Program-made: the position numbers and the translations under genes
Assembly: GCF_002443255.2 (NCBI RefSeq)
Contig: NW_019211454.1
Span: forward strand, 10,252,248 to 10,316,247
DNA: 64,000 nt
Direction: 5' to 3'
From: Varroa destructor
Taxonomy: Eukaryota > Arthropoda > Arachnida > Mesostigmata > Varroidae
The notes under the pieces: model-generated
Databases searched by the model: none
Seen by the model: only the letters and a program-made list of their open reading frames with translations
Told to the model about the DNA's origin: nothing
In this document: positions 1 through 12,400 of the stretch, piece by piece
How the letters are laid out: each line of letters starts with the position of its first letter
Position numbering within the stretch: the first letter of the stretch is position 1

Positions 1-481
1 TTGGATCAATCTTGGCCGCTTTGGCATGCCCTGGCAATTCATGTCACCGCCGTTAAAACATCGATGTATCATCATAGCTCATACGAGCTTGAATGAAAGC
101 TTTGTTGTTTGGAGTTGGTCTTAACTGAGCGCTGAGCGTTTGTAGATATCTTTAAACGGCAAAATAGAACGCACCGTATAGTGTTTTGTTTCTCGTTGCT
201 TATTCATATCACACTGCGCTGTGGCTAAATTTGCCTTGAACAGACTCCGAGATAACATATAGACACTGTTTCACTGTACCGCACTTAACAATGACTGGCT
301 GGTATATCGCCATTCTGGCAAATACGTCTGTGTTTTACGAAAATATATTCATAAGGACAATAATTTTTTCATGATTGGGTGTCGTTTTCGGACAAAACTT
401 TCCTTCGAAATTATTCTTTGTTCATATGGCGTGCAAAGTATATACTAGTGACAAAAGAATTAAGATTCTGTTTATCATCGT
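1..481. other. 3' flank of the ACBD5 gene, no gene seen
   Basis: This stretch lies downstream of the stop codon of the minus-strand ACBD5 frame. I see no convincing coding region and no canonical AATAAA on the minus strand close to the stop. The open frame at 375-680 on the plus strand overlaps the antisense of ACBD5 and is a shadow. Confidence 0.5.
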
Positions 482-1564
482 TTACTTAAGACGAAGTCGC
501 AACCTCCGTCGATGCAGAAGGTATAACACGAATTGTACGAGCACAGGCCAAAGTAAAATCGCTGCAAGGGTATGTGGCTGGATTCCGCCTAGAAGCGACC
601 AACGGTTTGCCCGTCGGCGTTCCTGTAGAGTACGTTCGAGGTTATCCAGGCGTCGGACTACCTCATCCATTGTGTACTGAAGACGTACGACTGCGTATGA
701 AAGGTTATCTACTGGTTGTATTCGGCTGAATGCGTCGGCGTTATTAGGTTGTCGACCTCCACCGCTGGGAGCTCTTTCCGCTGTAAACGAATCTCCAGCA
801 GAAAAGCCTAACGAAGACTCCCCTGCGATCCAGCCACCCCTCGACGACGACACCGGCGGCACTCCGCCCCCTGGAAACGGTTCCCTGTTAGAGCCCATAT
901 ACGGGGCAATGGGCGGCGGAGGATAACTGTTTGGGTCACCACCGCCAGCCTTGATGTGATTATTATTGTTGTTATTATTTTTCATATTCTGATACTGCAC
1001 TGAATGGCCGTTGACGATTTCGGCTTGGCCAGGACCGTCCTCCTGGACATGATTGAACGTATCGGAATAGTCTTCGCCGTCCGTATCGTGATCGCCATCG
1101 AGCTTCTCTATGTCATCTTCCGAGTGGCGTTCAGCGTCATCAGCGGCATTGCCATCTCCAACTAGCTTGTGAAATTCATTGGGTACGTTGTCAAGACACG
1201 TAATGTCGCCGAGAAGCGGTCGAAAAAGGGCGATATGCTTTGGTTCGGAGTACGACAGTGCCTCTTTTACTTCTTCGGGGCTGGCTTTGCACTGAAGTTG
1301 CTTGATTGTTGACACGAATTCACTAACGTATTTCTCCATCGCTTCTTCCTTTGTCATCGACCGGAGTCCGTTCCAGGCATCGTATTTGGCCCGACCAACA
1401 ACATCCCAGAAAGATGGCCGCGAACCTTTGCATGAACCTTCAGTCGCCTGCTTATAGTGTGAATAGAAAGTTAGTTGCATGGCGTATGGCGGCTGGAAGC
1501 TGCCATTTTTTGGCAAATTTCGAATGATCTGCACGGCGGCGTTGAATCGGTCTTCGACGGACAT
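482..1564 (-). CDS. ACBD5: ACBD5-type acyl-CoA-binding domain protein, tail-anchored
   Basis: Seen: a single uninterrupted 360-residue frame. The first in-frame ATG is at 1564; the frame runs a little further upstream without an ATG. Residues 1-90 form an acyl-CoA-binding domain with LPKNGSFQP (about 17), YKQATEG (37-43), KYDAW (60-64) and MTKEEAM (70-76), which include the tyrosine/lysine positions that hold the CoA. An acidic linker contains DYSDTFN (165-171), FFAT-like in position and composition. Then come seven consecutive Asn, a Gly/Pro-rich disordered part, a likely coiled coil (288-319), one hydrophobic segment (333-350) and the basic tail HRRRLRLRLK. Known: ACBD5 is a peroxisomal tail-anchored protein that binds very-long-chain acyl-CoA and tethers peroxisomes to the ER through VAP proteins. 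Inferred: same role here. The length is below that of the human protein (over 500 residues). ACBD4 has a similar layout, so this could be the single invertebrate ACBD4/5 orthologue. The absence of introns is notable. Confidence 0.9.
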   Translation of the reverse strand: MSVEDRFNAAVQIIRNLPKNGSFQPPYAMQLTFYSHYKQATEGSCKGSRPSFWDVVGRAKYDAWNGLRSMTKEEAMEKYVSEFVSTIKQLQCKASPEEVKEALSYSEPKHIALFRPLLGDITCLDNVPNEFHKLVGDGNAADDAERHSEDDIEKLDGDHDTDGEDYSDTFNHVQEDGPGQAEIVNGHSVQYQNMKNNNNNNNHIKAGGGDPNSYPPPPIAPYMGSNREPFPGGGVPPVSSSRGGWIAGESSLGFSAGDSFTAERAPSGGGRQPNNADAFSRIQPVDNLSYAVVRLQYTMDEVVRRLDNLERTLQERRRANRWSLLGGIQPHTLAAILLWPVLVQFVLYLLHRRRLRLRLK

Positions 1565-3339
1565 CTTGCGCCAATGGTAATCATAAGGTAAAGTCAACAG
1601 TGTGTAAAGTTTCGAGATGGTTGTAGGTGCCAGAACAGAACATAAGCGCTAGCGTTGAGCAGTTACGAGCGAAGCTGTGCTAAAAGCGTCCCGTATACAA
1701 GATCTCCCATCTGCCAATTGGTTACTGTGCATATAAACACTTCAATAGCATGCAGCGCGTATCTGGAACGCTATATCAATGAGCGCGCAAAATACTTTTT
1801 CTCGTATTAAACACATTCTCCCCAATCACATATTTAAATGTCAGATGTTAGCGTCACCGTTTTTAAAGCATGAATTTTTATTGCCAACGGATTCTAGCAG
1901 CATTTTTGTCGATATTCTATTTTTTGCCGCCCGAGAGTGGAAGATACCGAGAGTTCGTAATGTAATCACACTCCGATCGCTCTTCACACTAATTCCTGTT
2001 GTGTTAGTAATAATGTCTGTAATGTCTGGTCGACGCTCTCGGTTACACTTTCCCACCCGGCTATTGCTCTAGAATAATGTAGCTTCAGTTCATTTGAATC
2101 TCTTTTTGGTTGTAGATCCTATTACCACACTGTTGTGGTCAGCGAGACAGGCATCGAACAAAGTTCACGATCGCACTGAACGTCTACACAAAAGAACTCT
2201 GCGACTCTTTGCCCGATCGTTCTGTCATACCACAATAACAGATAACGATACAATCTTTCGACATGAGCTACTCGGTTGTTTACAATGAGTGGCCAGCCAA
2301 TCGCACAATCACGGGCTGTCGACAAAACCAAACACGAACCTACCTAAACACATTTTTCCTGAATATGGAGTCTATTACTTGAAGGAGAAGCTGATGGTGG
2401 GCTAGCGATCACCATGCCACCTGTATCGCAAGCTGCCGAGGGGTTAACCGCTCGTCGATATTTTCGTACGTGTTATCTATCGCAACGCATGGGGCGCCAT
2501 CTTGTCGACGTCGACGTCGCGGTCAGAACTGCCCCGCCATTACTACAGCAACAACTATCGCGGCGCAGCTCCTGACGGTATTCGGGCGTCGATGAACAAA
2601 CACTATACTGTCGAATACTGCACTGTTGACCTTAGCATGTACAATTATTTTCCAAAAAAACTGTCCTTGCTGTCTGACGTGCCGTCGGTCTGTGAGAACG
2701 CTACGGTTGGTTACTGGAGCACGAAAACCCTTTACAGCTTTTTTTGCCTCTGGGCCGATACCTTGAAATGTCATACAAATAAGTGGCGACACCTGCACTG
2801 ACTGGATCACATACGCGCTCGCAGGCGACAAGTGGGGAGGGTCGATTCAGCGAGAAGGCCAAACAAATAGCAACTGAGTAAAGCAAGACGGCGGAGCACC
2901 ACAGTCGACCAAGTGGTAGCTGAGCGGGAACCGTTCTCTGACAGAATGATTGTTTTGAAATGATGATGCGGCTTGCGAGAGATGGAGGGAAAGAACTAAC
3001 GGTAACGAGTAACAGCGTTGGATGAAGAATGGTCACCCAGCTTAGTTTGCGCCACCATTTCGCACAACAGGCTGCTTTTTTTTACTGCGACCACTTCTGA
3101 CCGAAGTAAAAGTATTGTATATCCATATATACGTATACACGTATATATATGCTGCCTAGGAGGTACATGGTAGAGGTGATAAAACAAACGTGAAACTCGT
3201 TATTTTTTCGCCGAACGATTACAGCAGCAGATTATTAAAGTGTGAGTACTTACCCCGATACTACCTGAAGCGGTAGCTAGCAAGGCTAGTATTATACGGC
3301 TTTGTGTTTTGAGGTTGTCGTCCGGTGTCGCCGCTAGAC
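1565..3339. other. Upstream region of ACBD5, no separate gene seen
   Basis: GC content is somewhat higher than in the DNA further right, especially at 2100-3000. The short open frames on both strands resemble nothing I know and overlap one another. The region probably holds the 5' UTR and promoter of the minus-strand ACBD5 gene. No splice junction into the coding frame could be established. Confidence 0.35.
2494..2519 (-). promoter_or_regulatory. YY1-like box with adjacent ACGTCG repeats, possible ACBD5 promoter element
   Basis: On the minus strand the sequence reads CAAGATGGCGC (2494-2504), matching the core of the YY1 consensus AAGATGGCGGC. It is preceded by a short tandem of GTCGAC units with CRE-like ACGTCG cores (2505-2519). 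It lies about 930 bases upstream of the ACBD5 ATG, in the same orientation. YY1 boxes of this kind often sit just after the start site of housekeeping genes. The function here is inferred only. Confidence 0.3.
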
Positions 3340-3466
3340 ATTTCACCAGATGGCTGGCTCCCAGCACGCAACGAAGTGTATCCATGCCTAGGTTCAAACT
3401 TAGGCCGCAACGTCGCTGAGTGCAGCAGGCAAATATATTACCCACTAAGGTATTACCGGAGACTGG
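3340..3466 (-). repeat. tRNA-derived SINE, copy 1
   Basis: On the minus strand it starts like a tRNA, with a TACCTTAGTGGG A-box region and then a B box reading AGTTTGAACCT. A shared tail follows, with a CATGGATACACTTCGTT stretch and GCTGGGAGCCAG. The same order of blocks occurs at 16316-16448, 46650-46743 and 54150-54273, always on the minus strand. This copy has lost the CTGCTAAT anticodon-loop match seen in copy 2. Confidence 0.6.
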
Positions 3467-6400
3467 TCTCATGCCAGTTTGGCATAAGTCGCATATATGA
3501 ATCTAGACATTAATGCAAAAGGTTTCCCAGAAATCCCCTTACAGGAAAGTATCAATCTACACAAGATAAAGATGGCAAACATAACTCGAGCTGTTCGATG
3601 GTTTACGGTCTAACTTGGAAGAAAGAGATGTCGCCTACGAGAGAAAAACTGTTTTCACATCCCAACAATGCCAAAAAGCCAGCGCGCTCACCTTATTGTA
3701 CTTACCTTTAAAACCGGAAGCTATGCGTCACTCCAGGCCGAGGATCAGTCAAGGACCGATGTTGATAATAATCTTATCGAAGATATTTAAAGATTACTTC
3801 AAAAGTGTGATGAAGCAACCCTATAAATGCTGATTTTATTCAGTGATGAATATATTGCGCAGTCTTTGAATTGCTAGATCGTCTTGTGAAAAAACTATCT
3901 CATATACAGTCACATTTTTTTTGGACAAATTAAATTCTATGTGTTGGAAAAACATTTAAGAAATATGTTACAAATTCCTTAATTAAAGTAAATCGACTTT
4001 TACTGTTCATTTTTTTTTGTTTGTTGTCGATTGAATGGAGGTGACTTCACTGGCATAGGCTTTTTTAAAATGTATATTCTTTAATCTCAATTCGGTTCTT
4101 TCGATTCGCTCAGAAGTTATTCGTAGGCCAAGCTTTTTTTCACGATTATATTCTGTTTTAGGCAACATAACTGACTAAAGTTTTTGTTCCACTAAAGCGT
4201 AGCGGGTACTGAAATAGTAATCGACTCATTGGTGAGCCTACAGGCACGACTCATACGTGTCCTAAAAACAAAAGATTATATTCTTCATGTAAAAACGTAA
4301 TTTATCGACTGTCATTTTGGTTGCAGTAATGCCATTTATCAAGCTTCTCCCCCACTTATGTCTATGGCTTTGCAGAGGGAGAGCTGAAGGTTTTAGTCGC
4401 CATCTCGAGGAAACAGCGACTAGGTTTAATGTATGATCACAAATGTCTGCGACTAAGTGTAAACAGAAGGCCTGCTACTATTAAATTTCGAATCGGAATA
4501 GTATATCAGGTACGCTACGAAGAATAGATAACGACAACATCTTTGCCTATGTGTGAAGGTTTGATGTGACCAGTGTGTTGAGGTACGTCTGAAAATTTCA
4601 TGGCCGACGAATTTTAGCTCAGGCCACCTTCAGCATATTTTGACCGCAGCACGGCAGTAGAAGTCATGAAATGACTGTTCAGGAAAAGTTTCGAATGCAT
4701 GTAATAAATTACCTCTGAAAACAGCAGACCCAGTATAAACGCTGTTATTAGGTCCGCTCGTCTTTCCTTAGGCCGGAACGTCAGTTGCACGGTGCCATTT
4801 AGTTCGCTATGAGGTCCGAAAAATTATAGCCACTGGAGTACGTAAATGGCCAGCATCTTGCGCCAACGGCCACACAGTGCAGTCTATGAATCAAAATGCC
4901 ACAGAAGAGAGGCTGAAGTTCTTACATGAAATAATTAAAAAGAGCACGGGTAATGCACTTACCGCATTAAAACCCACTCTTACATATAATTTTTTTATAA
5001 CACACAAAATGAGTTTGTCTAACAACAATACCTAAGTCTATGATAGTGGTTACAAATGTTAATTATAGATAATGTCCATTTAGCTATAATGCTACTCAAA
5101 TGTAATACGACACAATAGAAAAAAACTCGCCTAGGTGCGCGGACCTTATATTTGATTTACTTCCAAGGGATATGTCGATCCACGCCTTATCTCGGTCTTC
5201 AAGTTAAGTACATATCGTGCTGTCATTAAGGTAGTTAGTAGGGTACTGCATACGACTTGAACTACGTTTACAATTAATATTGTAGCGTAACATATCCGTA
5301 TGCATCTTTTGTAAGTGTAGATATAAGCGGTATTGTGTTTAACGCACCCCTCTACTTTTAACGAGCGTCCCGGCGTGTCACGTCACCCCTTATTTCACCC
5401 GCTGCAATAACAATACGCATTCGAAATAGACAATTTAAGCAAGTCGTTTGTTTGTCGGCTGTGTTATAGAGCCTAACAAACCGCACATCTCCTTTTTATT
5501 TAATCCATCTTTTTAATTATTTAGTCTTTATCTGCATACGGTCGAAGTATTTCGGTTATCAAGCCAAAGTCGCAGGTTCTCCCTTCTTTGTTGCTATGAA
5601 CCTGAACGAGTGCCCCATATATAGCTTAAGCCATTCCTGAACAAATAGATGCTACGTTCTTTTCTGTCTTGTGTCATTCTCTCAAAACCGAGAATGTTGA
5701 AGACAAGTATTTTGAGATTAGTTAGGCCTTAGGTCTCTTCCTCGAAATCCTTTGGTTTTGTCCAGTGCGTCCTAGCCAGGGACTCGCTTGTTTTACCGAG
5801 CTGCGGAATAGATATATTGCGACATGGTAAAGTCACAGAATAAGCGTTAAGTCGTAGTTTCCGTAGTTCTCCTCTTGCGGGGAGAAATATCTAATAATAA
5901 TAATACATCTGTTATCGTAAAATACGAACGCCTTGATGATCCTTCACAGGTCCTGAACTTGTTAAAAGGCCTTTGGTTCCACCATTTGAAGATTAAAGTC
6001 TTAGATAAAATAATTTATTTTTAATATAATTGGGAAAGGCTGCTAAAACGTTGTCCTAAGGCATATGATACCTCTGCCTTTAGAATCCGTGTTATCTGGA
6101 TCTATTTTTTTTTTTATTTCTGGGCCTTAAAGTAAAACAAAGATAAACAAAAGTGTTGTGCGCGTTTCAACCCTGTCCGAAACTATTACTAACCTAGCAA
6201 GGCTCATGAATCCTTCAAAAAATTTTAAAATGAAAATTAGTCCGGCGGTACTAACCTTACTTGTATAGAGCTGATTGGTTTTGCTAGCTCAAGCTGTTCC
6301 GTGGAAACGCGTACGTTCTTATTTAGTTAACGGTTGCAATACAAATGTATAATTATAAAGATATTTAATGTCAGCCATCGTCAACTAATAGAAGTATTAT

Positions 6401-9400
6401 AGTTTCCGTTGTTTGGCTCGTATTGGGAGAAATTGTCAAAGTTAATTTCGTAGGAATATCGAGAACATCAGGCACCGTAACAGGGCACTCTCCGGATGAG
6501 AAGCATCTATTAGACTCTGTCCGTGATCTGGGGTTTTTCGATGTGTCCATATCCATCCCTTTACATACAGTTTAGAAAGTTTCCTTTTGCTTTACAAATC
6601 GTTATGGCTAACGATTTGACTGGACCATGTTATTTTATGTCGAGTTCGATTTGGTGTAATAAAATCATATTGCTATTAATTAAAAAAATAAACATTTCGA
6701 AGTAAAAATCTCTGCAAATATAAGACAGAAGATAAAACGATTCCAAATTAAAGTAAAATGTTGGGCAAAAAATTATTTTGAAAAGGACTGTGAATACAGA
6801 TTATTTGCTCTGCGGTTTTACTACTTGTGGTTGGATATTGACTTGAATTACGGAATATAGTAAATTTACCAAAAGATTACGTGGTAACGTGAATCTAATT
6901 TACCAACAACAAATAAAGGAGGCTATCAGAAACTATTTAACCGTTGTACCTATGGCCGACTAGGCACGTACAGTGACCCTCGACAGCATACAAAATGATG
7001 CCCCTACAGAACATTCGAGCCTTTGGAAACAGGTAGCCTATACCGCTATAGGACAGATCCGTCTGACCCTACCGTACAAATGACTATATATGGGCAGTGT
7101 TGAAGTGGAATACACAATTAGACCATAGTACTAGTGCTCTCTATAACGAAATACACCAGAAAAACGGCTATATCCTTTTCATTTCCGGTGACTTTATATC
7201 TCCGAGCATTCTCCTGTATGTAAACAGAAGCCACACGAACTCTATGGATGAAAGTGCAAAGGAACATAGTGATTCACCTACGATAGAGCTCATATATGTC
7301 CATCAATCAGAACAGGCAAATTTAAATATGCCGTCGTTTAATTATAACCTCTACATTACTCCAGTGATCGACCAGCCGTAATTTTTTCGCAGATCGACAT
7401 ATTATTACTTTCTTTTCTAAGCAAAGAGCTTAAAGAAGATTTACACATGTACGTTAGATTACGGTCATCCAAATTTGCGTTAAAGCCGAATGAAATGTGA
7501 ACTAAAACGGATTATGTTTACGAAATTGCCGACCTTTTAATACCTAGATAGTTGGCAATGGAGACAATAAGGTCGCTATAAATATATTAACGCATATAAA
7601 GTTTTTGACTACCTTTGATTCTAAGCCGCGTACAGATATTTTCTAAACTTGTATCTACTCTATAAACCTAAACAGTGCTAAGTTGAAACAACTATTAGAA
7701 ATATTCCAGCGAAGACTGCAATCAAATTGTTGTACGGGCACACTCTAGCTAATAATATTGCATCTCCGCTGGCGTCCTGTTCGGTTCACGATACACACTT
7801 CACATGGGGCTTATTATTTGTATTTTAATGTAAATACATACGGAACAAATCAATATTACACATGGCGTCTGTTATACAACGAAACCAGTAGAAAGCAATG
7901 AAACTATACTGCACGCGTAAGGTCAGCCATCAAACGACGGTTAATTAGGTAGGTATTCTGATCTTTAGCTAGTTTTCCCGACGGCCTGTACCGCATTTTC
8001 GCACACATAAATCTGAGAGCCAAATTTGCTACTCAAGAACAGACTTTGTCCTTGTCCCAGCAGGTTTAGCAGGCCGAGACAGCGGGCAAACGACCCGCTT
8101 TGCTTTTTCCCGTTGAAACTGACAGGACAGTGTGAAGAGAGCGAGAAGGCGTAGCCGTGAAGCGTTTGTTATCTTCGCTTCGTTCGTAAATTTGGAGATG
8201 AATTCACGGAAGCTTTGTCCGTTTTTTTCAGGCCCGACTTACTTATGCAATTTATCCCTTTTCAAATGCTCTGGGTTTGCCAAACCCTGTGGCGAATGTG
8301 TCGACGGAAATCGATTCGTTCAAAAAACCGCGCGGTGATCGAAGCGACGAACTTTGGAAACGTGTTAACGAAATGAAGTGCTAGCTTGATTATGCCTAGT
8401 TCACTGAAAATTCATGTGTTGATGAATGATGTAAAAGACAGTAGAGTGGCGTTTCTTTTATTGCTTCAAATAACAAATCACGAATGCCATTCGTATGCGT
8501 TCGGTGGCTCTATCTAACCCGTGCCACCTGTACTTATAACGATCATACAAGCCTTTAATTAAGTATACAGCTAAATGGAATATAACGTATATAGTATAGT
8601 ATAGCATAGCAACAGATGATTTCGTTAACTCGAGGTACAAGAAGCCAGGTCCAATGCCGGCCTTGTTTTGCCAGAGGTCCACAGAGATATTCCAAAGTCA
8701 TTGCTACCGATTGCATGCTGCGGTTATAATAATTAGTTGTATCTAATATTTCTATTGCACATGAATACTGTGAAATTTTAAATATGCATCATATGAGTAT
8801 AATATAAACATTGAAACTAGGAGTTTGGTGGGCTTGAACAAAGGGCCGCTAGTTCAAGACCCCGCTATGATATACACTACAGGACAGATATAATAAACTA
8901 GAAACATATATATACAGAGTAGGGTGAAAGTAGGCCTACTGAAAGGTATAACATCAGTCAGCGCTTGAAGGAAGTACATGCTTTCAGTTAGGGAATGAAA
9001 TTACTTTCCAGTCTAATCAGATGCTGTATGAACTGTAAACTTAGTTCTTCTCAGGTACAGGCCCATTGTTTTTTAACTTATTTTAGACTTCTACCTGCAA
9101 AACTATTTTTGTCGCACTTTGTACATGCGAGCATTGTTATATAGAAATGTGTCTAGTTATATAATATTCGTCAGATGAAAAGAATACACGATCCATGCAT
9201 TATTCTTTAACCATTTTCCACACAAACATATAGTTGGTCCAATTACTTATTTAGGTCTTGATTGAACTAATTGCACATTTACTATTTTCCACAAGTTACC
9301 CTCACGTACACTTTCTTTTTTTGCCTATTTCGTTGTTTGTCCATTCTAAAATCTGCCTGCCCTCTTAACTGCGAACTCGCTGCCAAGCAAGGTATTATGT

Positions 9401-12400
9401 GTTATAACAGTGCAGGCCCAATCTTTTCTCTGTGCTTTGAATTTTTCCCGTAATGGCAATATCTTTTTTGATACAGCCACAAAACTTCTCAACAGGAGGG
9501 CATAGTTGGGTCAAAATACACGTTTCTAGGGACAGAAAGATTAGAATCCGGACCTTCAACTATGAAATAGCATAGCAAAGTATTGGGCCAAATTCATTAA
9601 ATACCTAGGTAATGAATTGGGTTACGACTTTTATTACCACTGTCTTCAACAACAGGCACCTATATAAGGTTTTTATGTAGTTCAGTTTCGAAACTGAAGA
9701 ATTAAGGGTGATTATTTTAGGAATTATCTAATCTGAGTTCTTGCTAAGTTTAACCCACTCAGCTGAAACGAATACTATAGAACATAGTGAAGTTTGTATT
9801 TTCGATAACCACGCATTTCAGCCGGACCAACGATCTAACCATTTGGTCAAGGTAAGTTACTTTTACATTAGTCTCGGCACTTAGCGGTAAAGAAGTTTAT
9901 CGACGTCCGAGAAAACCATTATTGTTTGTTCTATTACCACCTTGAAAAATATATTGGCTCTAATCAAAGGGTGACTGTTAATTACGGGCTCGTGTTCGTG
10001 AATAGTAACTGTAAACGTCGCTGCTCAACGAAGTGTGGTATTCCGACTTACGTCGTTGAGTGACGTAAATAGCCGTCTTCCATACTTTTGCTTTGACTGT
10101 ACATATTAATATGCGTTACGGATATTAACGGATCAGCGAGTTCGTTGCTTTTATTGGGGATAAACTGGTCAGTTTTTTAGCGAAACATCTATTTAAAAAG
10201 CCCCCGCCTACCCTGTGTGTATTTCAGTCCGTTATATTCGAGACTTGATAGAATTTATGAGAGTATTTAAAAAGGAAGGTGAGCTCTTCTGGCACGGGGC
10301 ACACATTATTCTCATTAGCTAACTTAAGTTCTTAACTGTATCGTGCACTCACTCATTAGTGGGTTTGCACTGAATCGACCAAACGGACGTTGCGTTAAAA
10401 AAAAACAACTGTGGTCAAAATACGTATGGTTATCGTCGACCCATCTGTCGGCGTCGTTTGGTGCTGTTCCTTTGCTAACGTTTCCCCATATAGAGACGCC
10501 ACACTCTGACTGACACGCTGATGAAACGCATTGCTTTTATAGATTTGTAAATGTTCCGAAGTCGACCTAGCTAACTTGAGGGTTCCCGTCAGCGTCGTGA
10601 AGCCTCGTCCCCATGTAGGCACTATTTCGAATTTAATTAGATGACCTGATTGAATTCGTGTTAAAGGTTAGCGTTACGTTTTTCTGATTGTCGTTGTTGA
10701 ATGGTCGGTGGCAGTGAATCGCTGTTACCGGAATAGCCGTGCTTGTTGTTGATGGTACATCATCATACTGTCATACTGCCCACAAGGTAACGTTTCGAAA
10801 TATCAAAAACTAGACTCGTATCATTTGGCGGGATAGTTCGGAAGTCACTGACCGACAATAGTTCATAGTTTACTACTGTGTATCTATCTACAATGATTGT
10901 CTTTTCATGGCGCGGCTAACTGTTTCTATTTATTATGACTCAATTATGGCAGCGAAAGATTGATTATTTATTTGTTTAACAGGGAAACGTTACCACTCGG
11001 CACAGTTGAAGTTAGCTAGGTACGTTTGAGAGTGTAACTTGACAATTATATATGTTAGTATATAGAACCTGTGCGCCCCGGTCATTGTACTGTTAAAACA
11101 ATGACCGCTTACTTGAATAATCTCCAGAATGATTGCGTTATTTTAACTATAATTAAATGGTAATCCAATTTATTTCTAATGACCCCCGGCGCCTTTAAAC
11201 CGCATCACGTTCTCGACAGCCCTTTGTTTTTTCGTAATCTCCTTTATTAGAACCTCACTATATATCCGTTTATTATTGGGACACTCGCCTAATCTCTGTA
11301 ACCCTATTAGACCTTATAAACTATGTTGTCCAATTCGATTGTATATATATCTATATAAACATGTTTAATTATCTAGAATTTGCAAATGGGTTAATTCATC
11401 TAATTAGGCTACACTGGCTGGGATGATACAGTGGGCCCATGGCTCCGTCACTTCGTTTATGATATTGTGATGGAGACCATACACTGCGAATCGTGTCGTG
11501 ATTCTAACGATTACATTCAGTTGCTTGTTTCCCTCTCTGGGATTGAAATAGAGTAAAACATATTATCTTTCCATTTTTCACTTTTGTGCCTGTTTTCTAT
11601 GCTTTGGTCTTGGAAACGCTGAACGCCCTATTGTACCTGCTTCTCGAGGTCCCGTGAGTGCAGGATTATCTCTATCACGGCCTGTCATTATTTAGCGCAT
11701 TAGACATCATTAACAATACCAAATCGACCACAAGCAGTCAATTTTACTGCTTTACAAATCTATGCCTTATCGCATCATCGTCAAATTGTACATTGTCAAA
11801 AACCTACGCAAAGGCAAGAGGGATGCTATATAGTACAATCAACAACAATTTGTTGAGATCGGTTACGGCTTGGACTGATGCACGAAAACTTCTTCAGATT
11901 TCACATTAAGGCATGTGAAGTAGCCAGTTAAAATTGGCGCTTCGTGCTAATTCCGTTCGGTGTTTGTTTGTTTGTTTAACGTTCCTCCTTTTCGTGATGC
12001 CATCGTCAAGAAAAATAATCTTACTTTAAAAAATGCCCTGCAGCCAGCCTAACATTTTCGAAAGCACCTCGAGGCTAGCTCTGCCAATATGATTGCACTA
12101 TATAATGGCAGCTTAACGTACCAGGCCAGACTGACTGAGATTGATCACTTGCTTCGCCTGTTCTCATTTAACTTGGCTTCTGATATCAAAACAGCAGTGC
12201 TATATCCACGGGTTTCGGGGATACCTGATAGTTCAAAGCATCTCTGGGTCGTTTTTGAGTAGCTGCTCGTCCATCTAGCTGTGGGGGACCACATTATGAT
12301 CTCGGAAAAGGAGAGACAAAGAATAATGACTTTTCGATTTTTAAGCGGGCGCGCTCGAAAGACTTCTTCATTTTGAAGTAATTATCGATCCCGTGTGAGC

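Noticed and set aside
8820..8885. Possible tRNA-like B boxes here and near 16.56-16.62 kb
   Set aside because: Only 8 of 11 consensus positions match and no good A box is found at the right distance.
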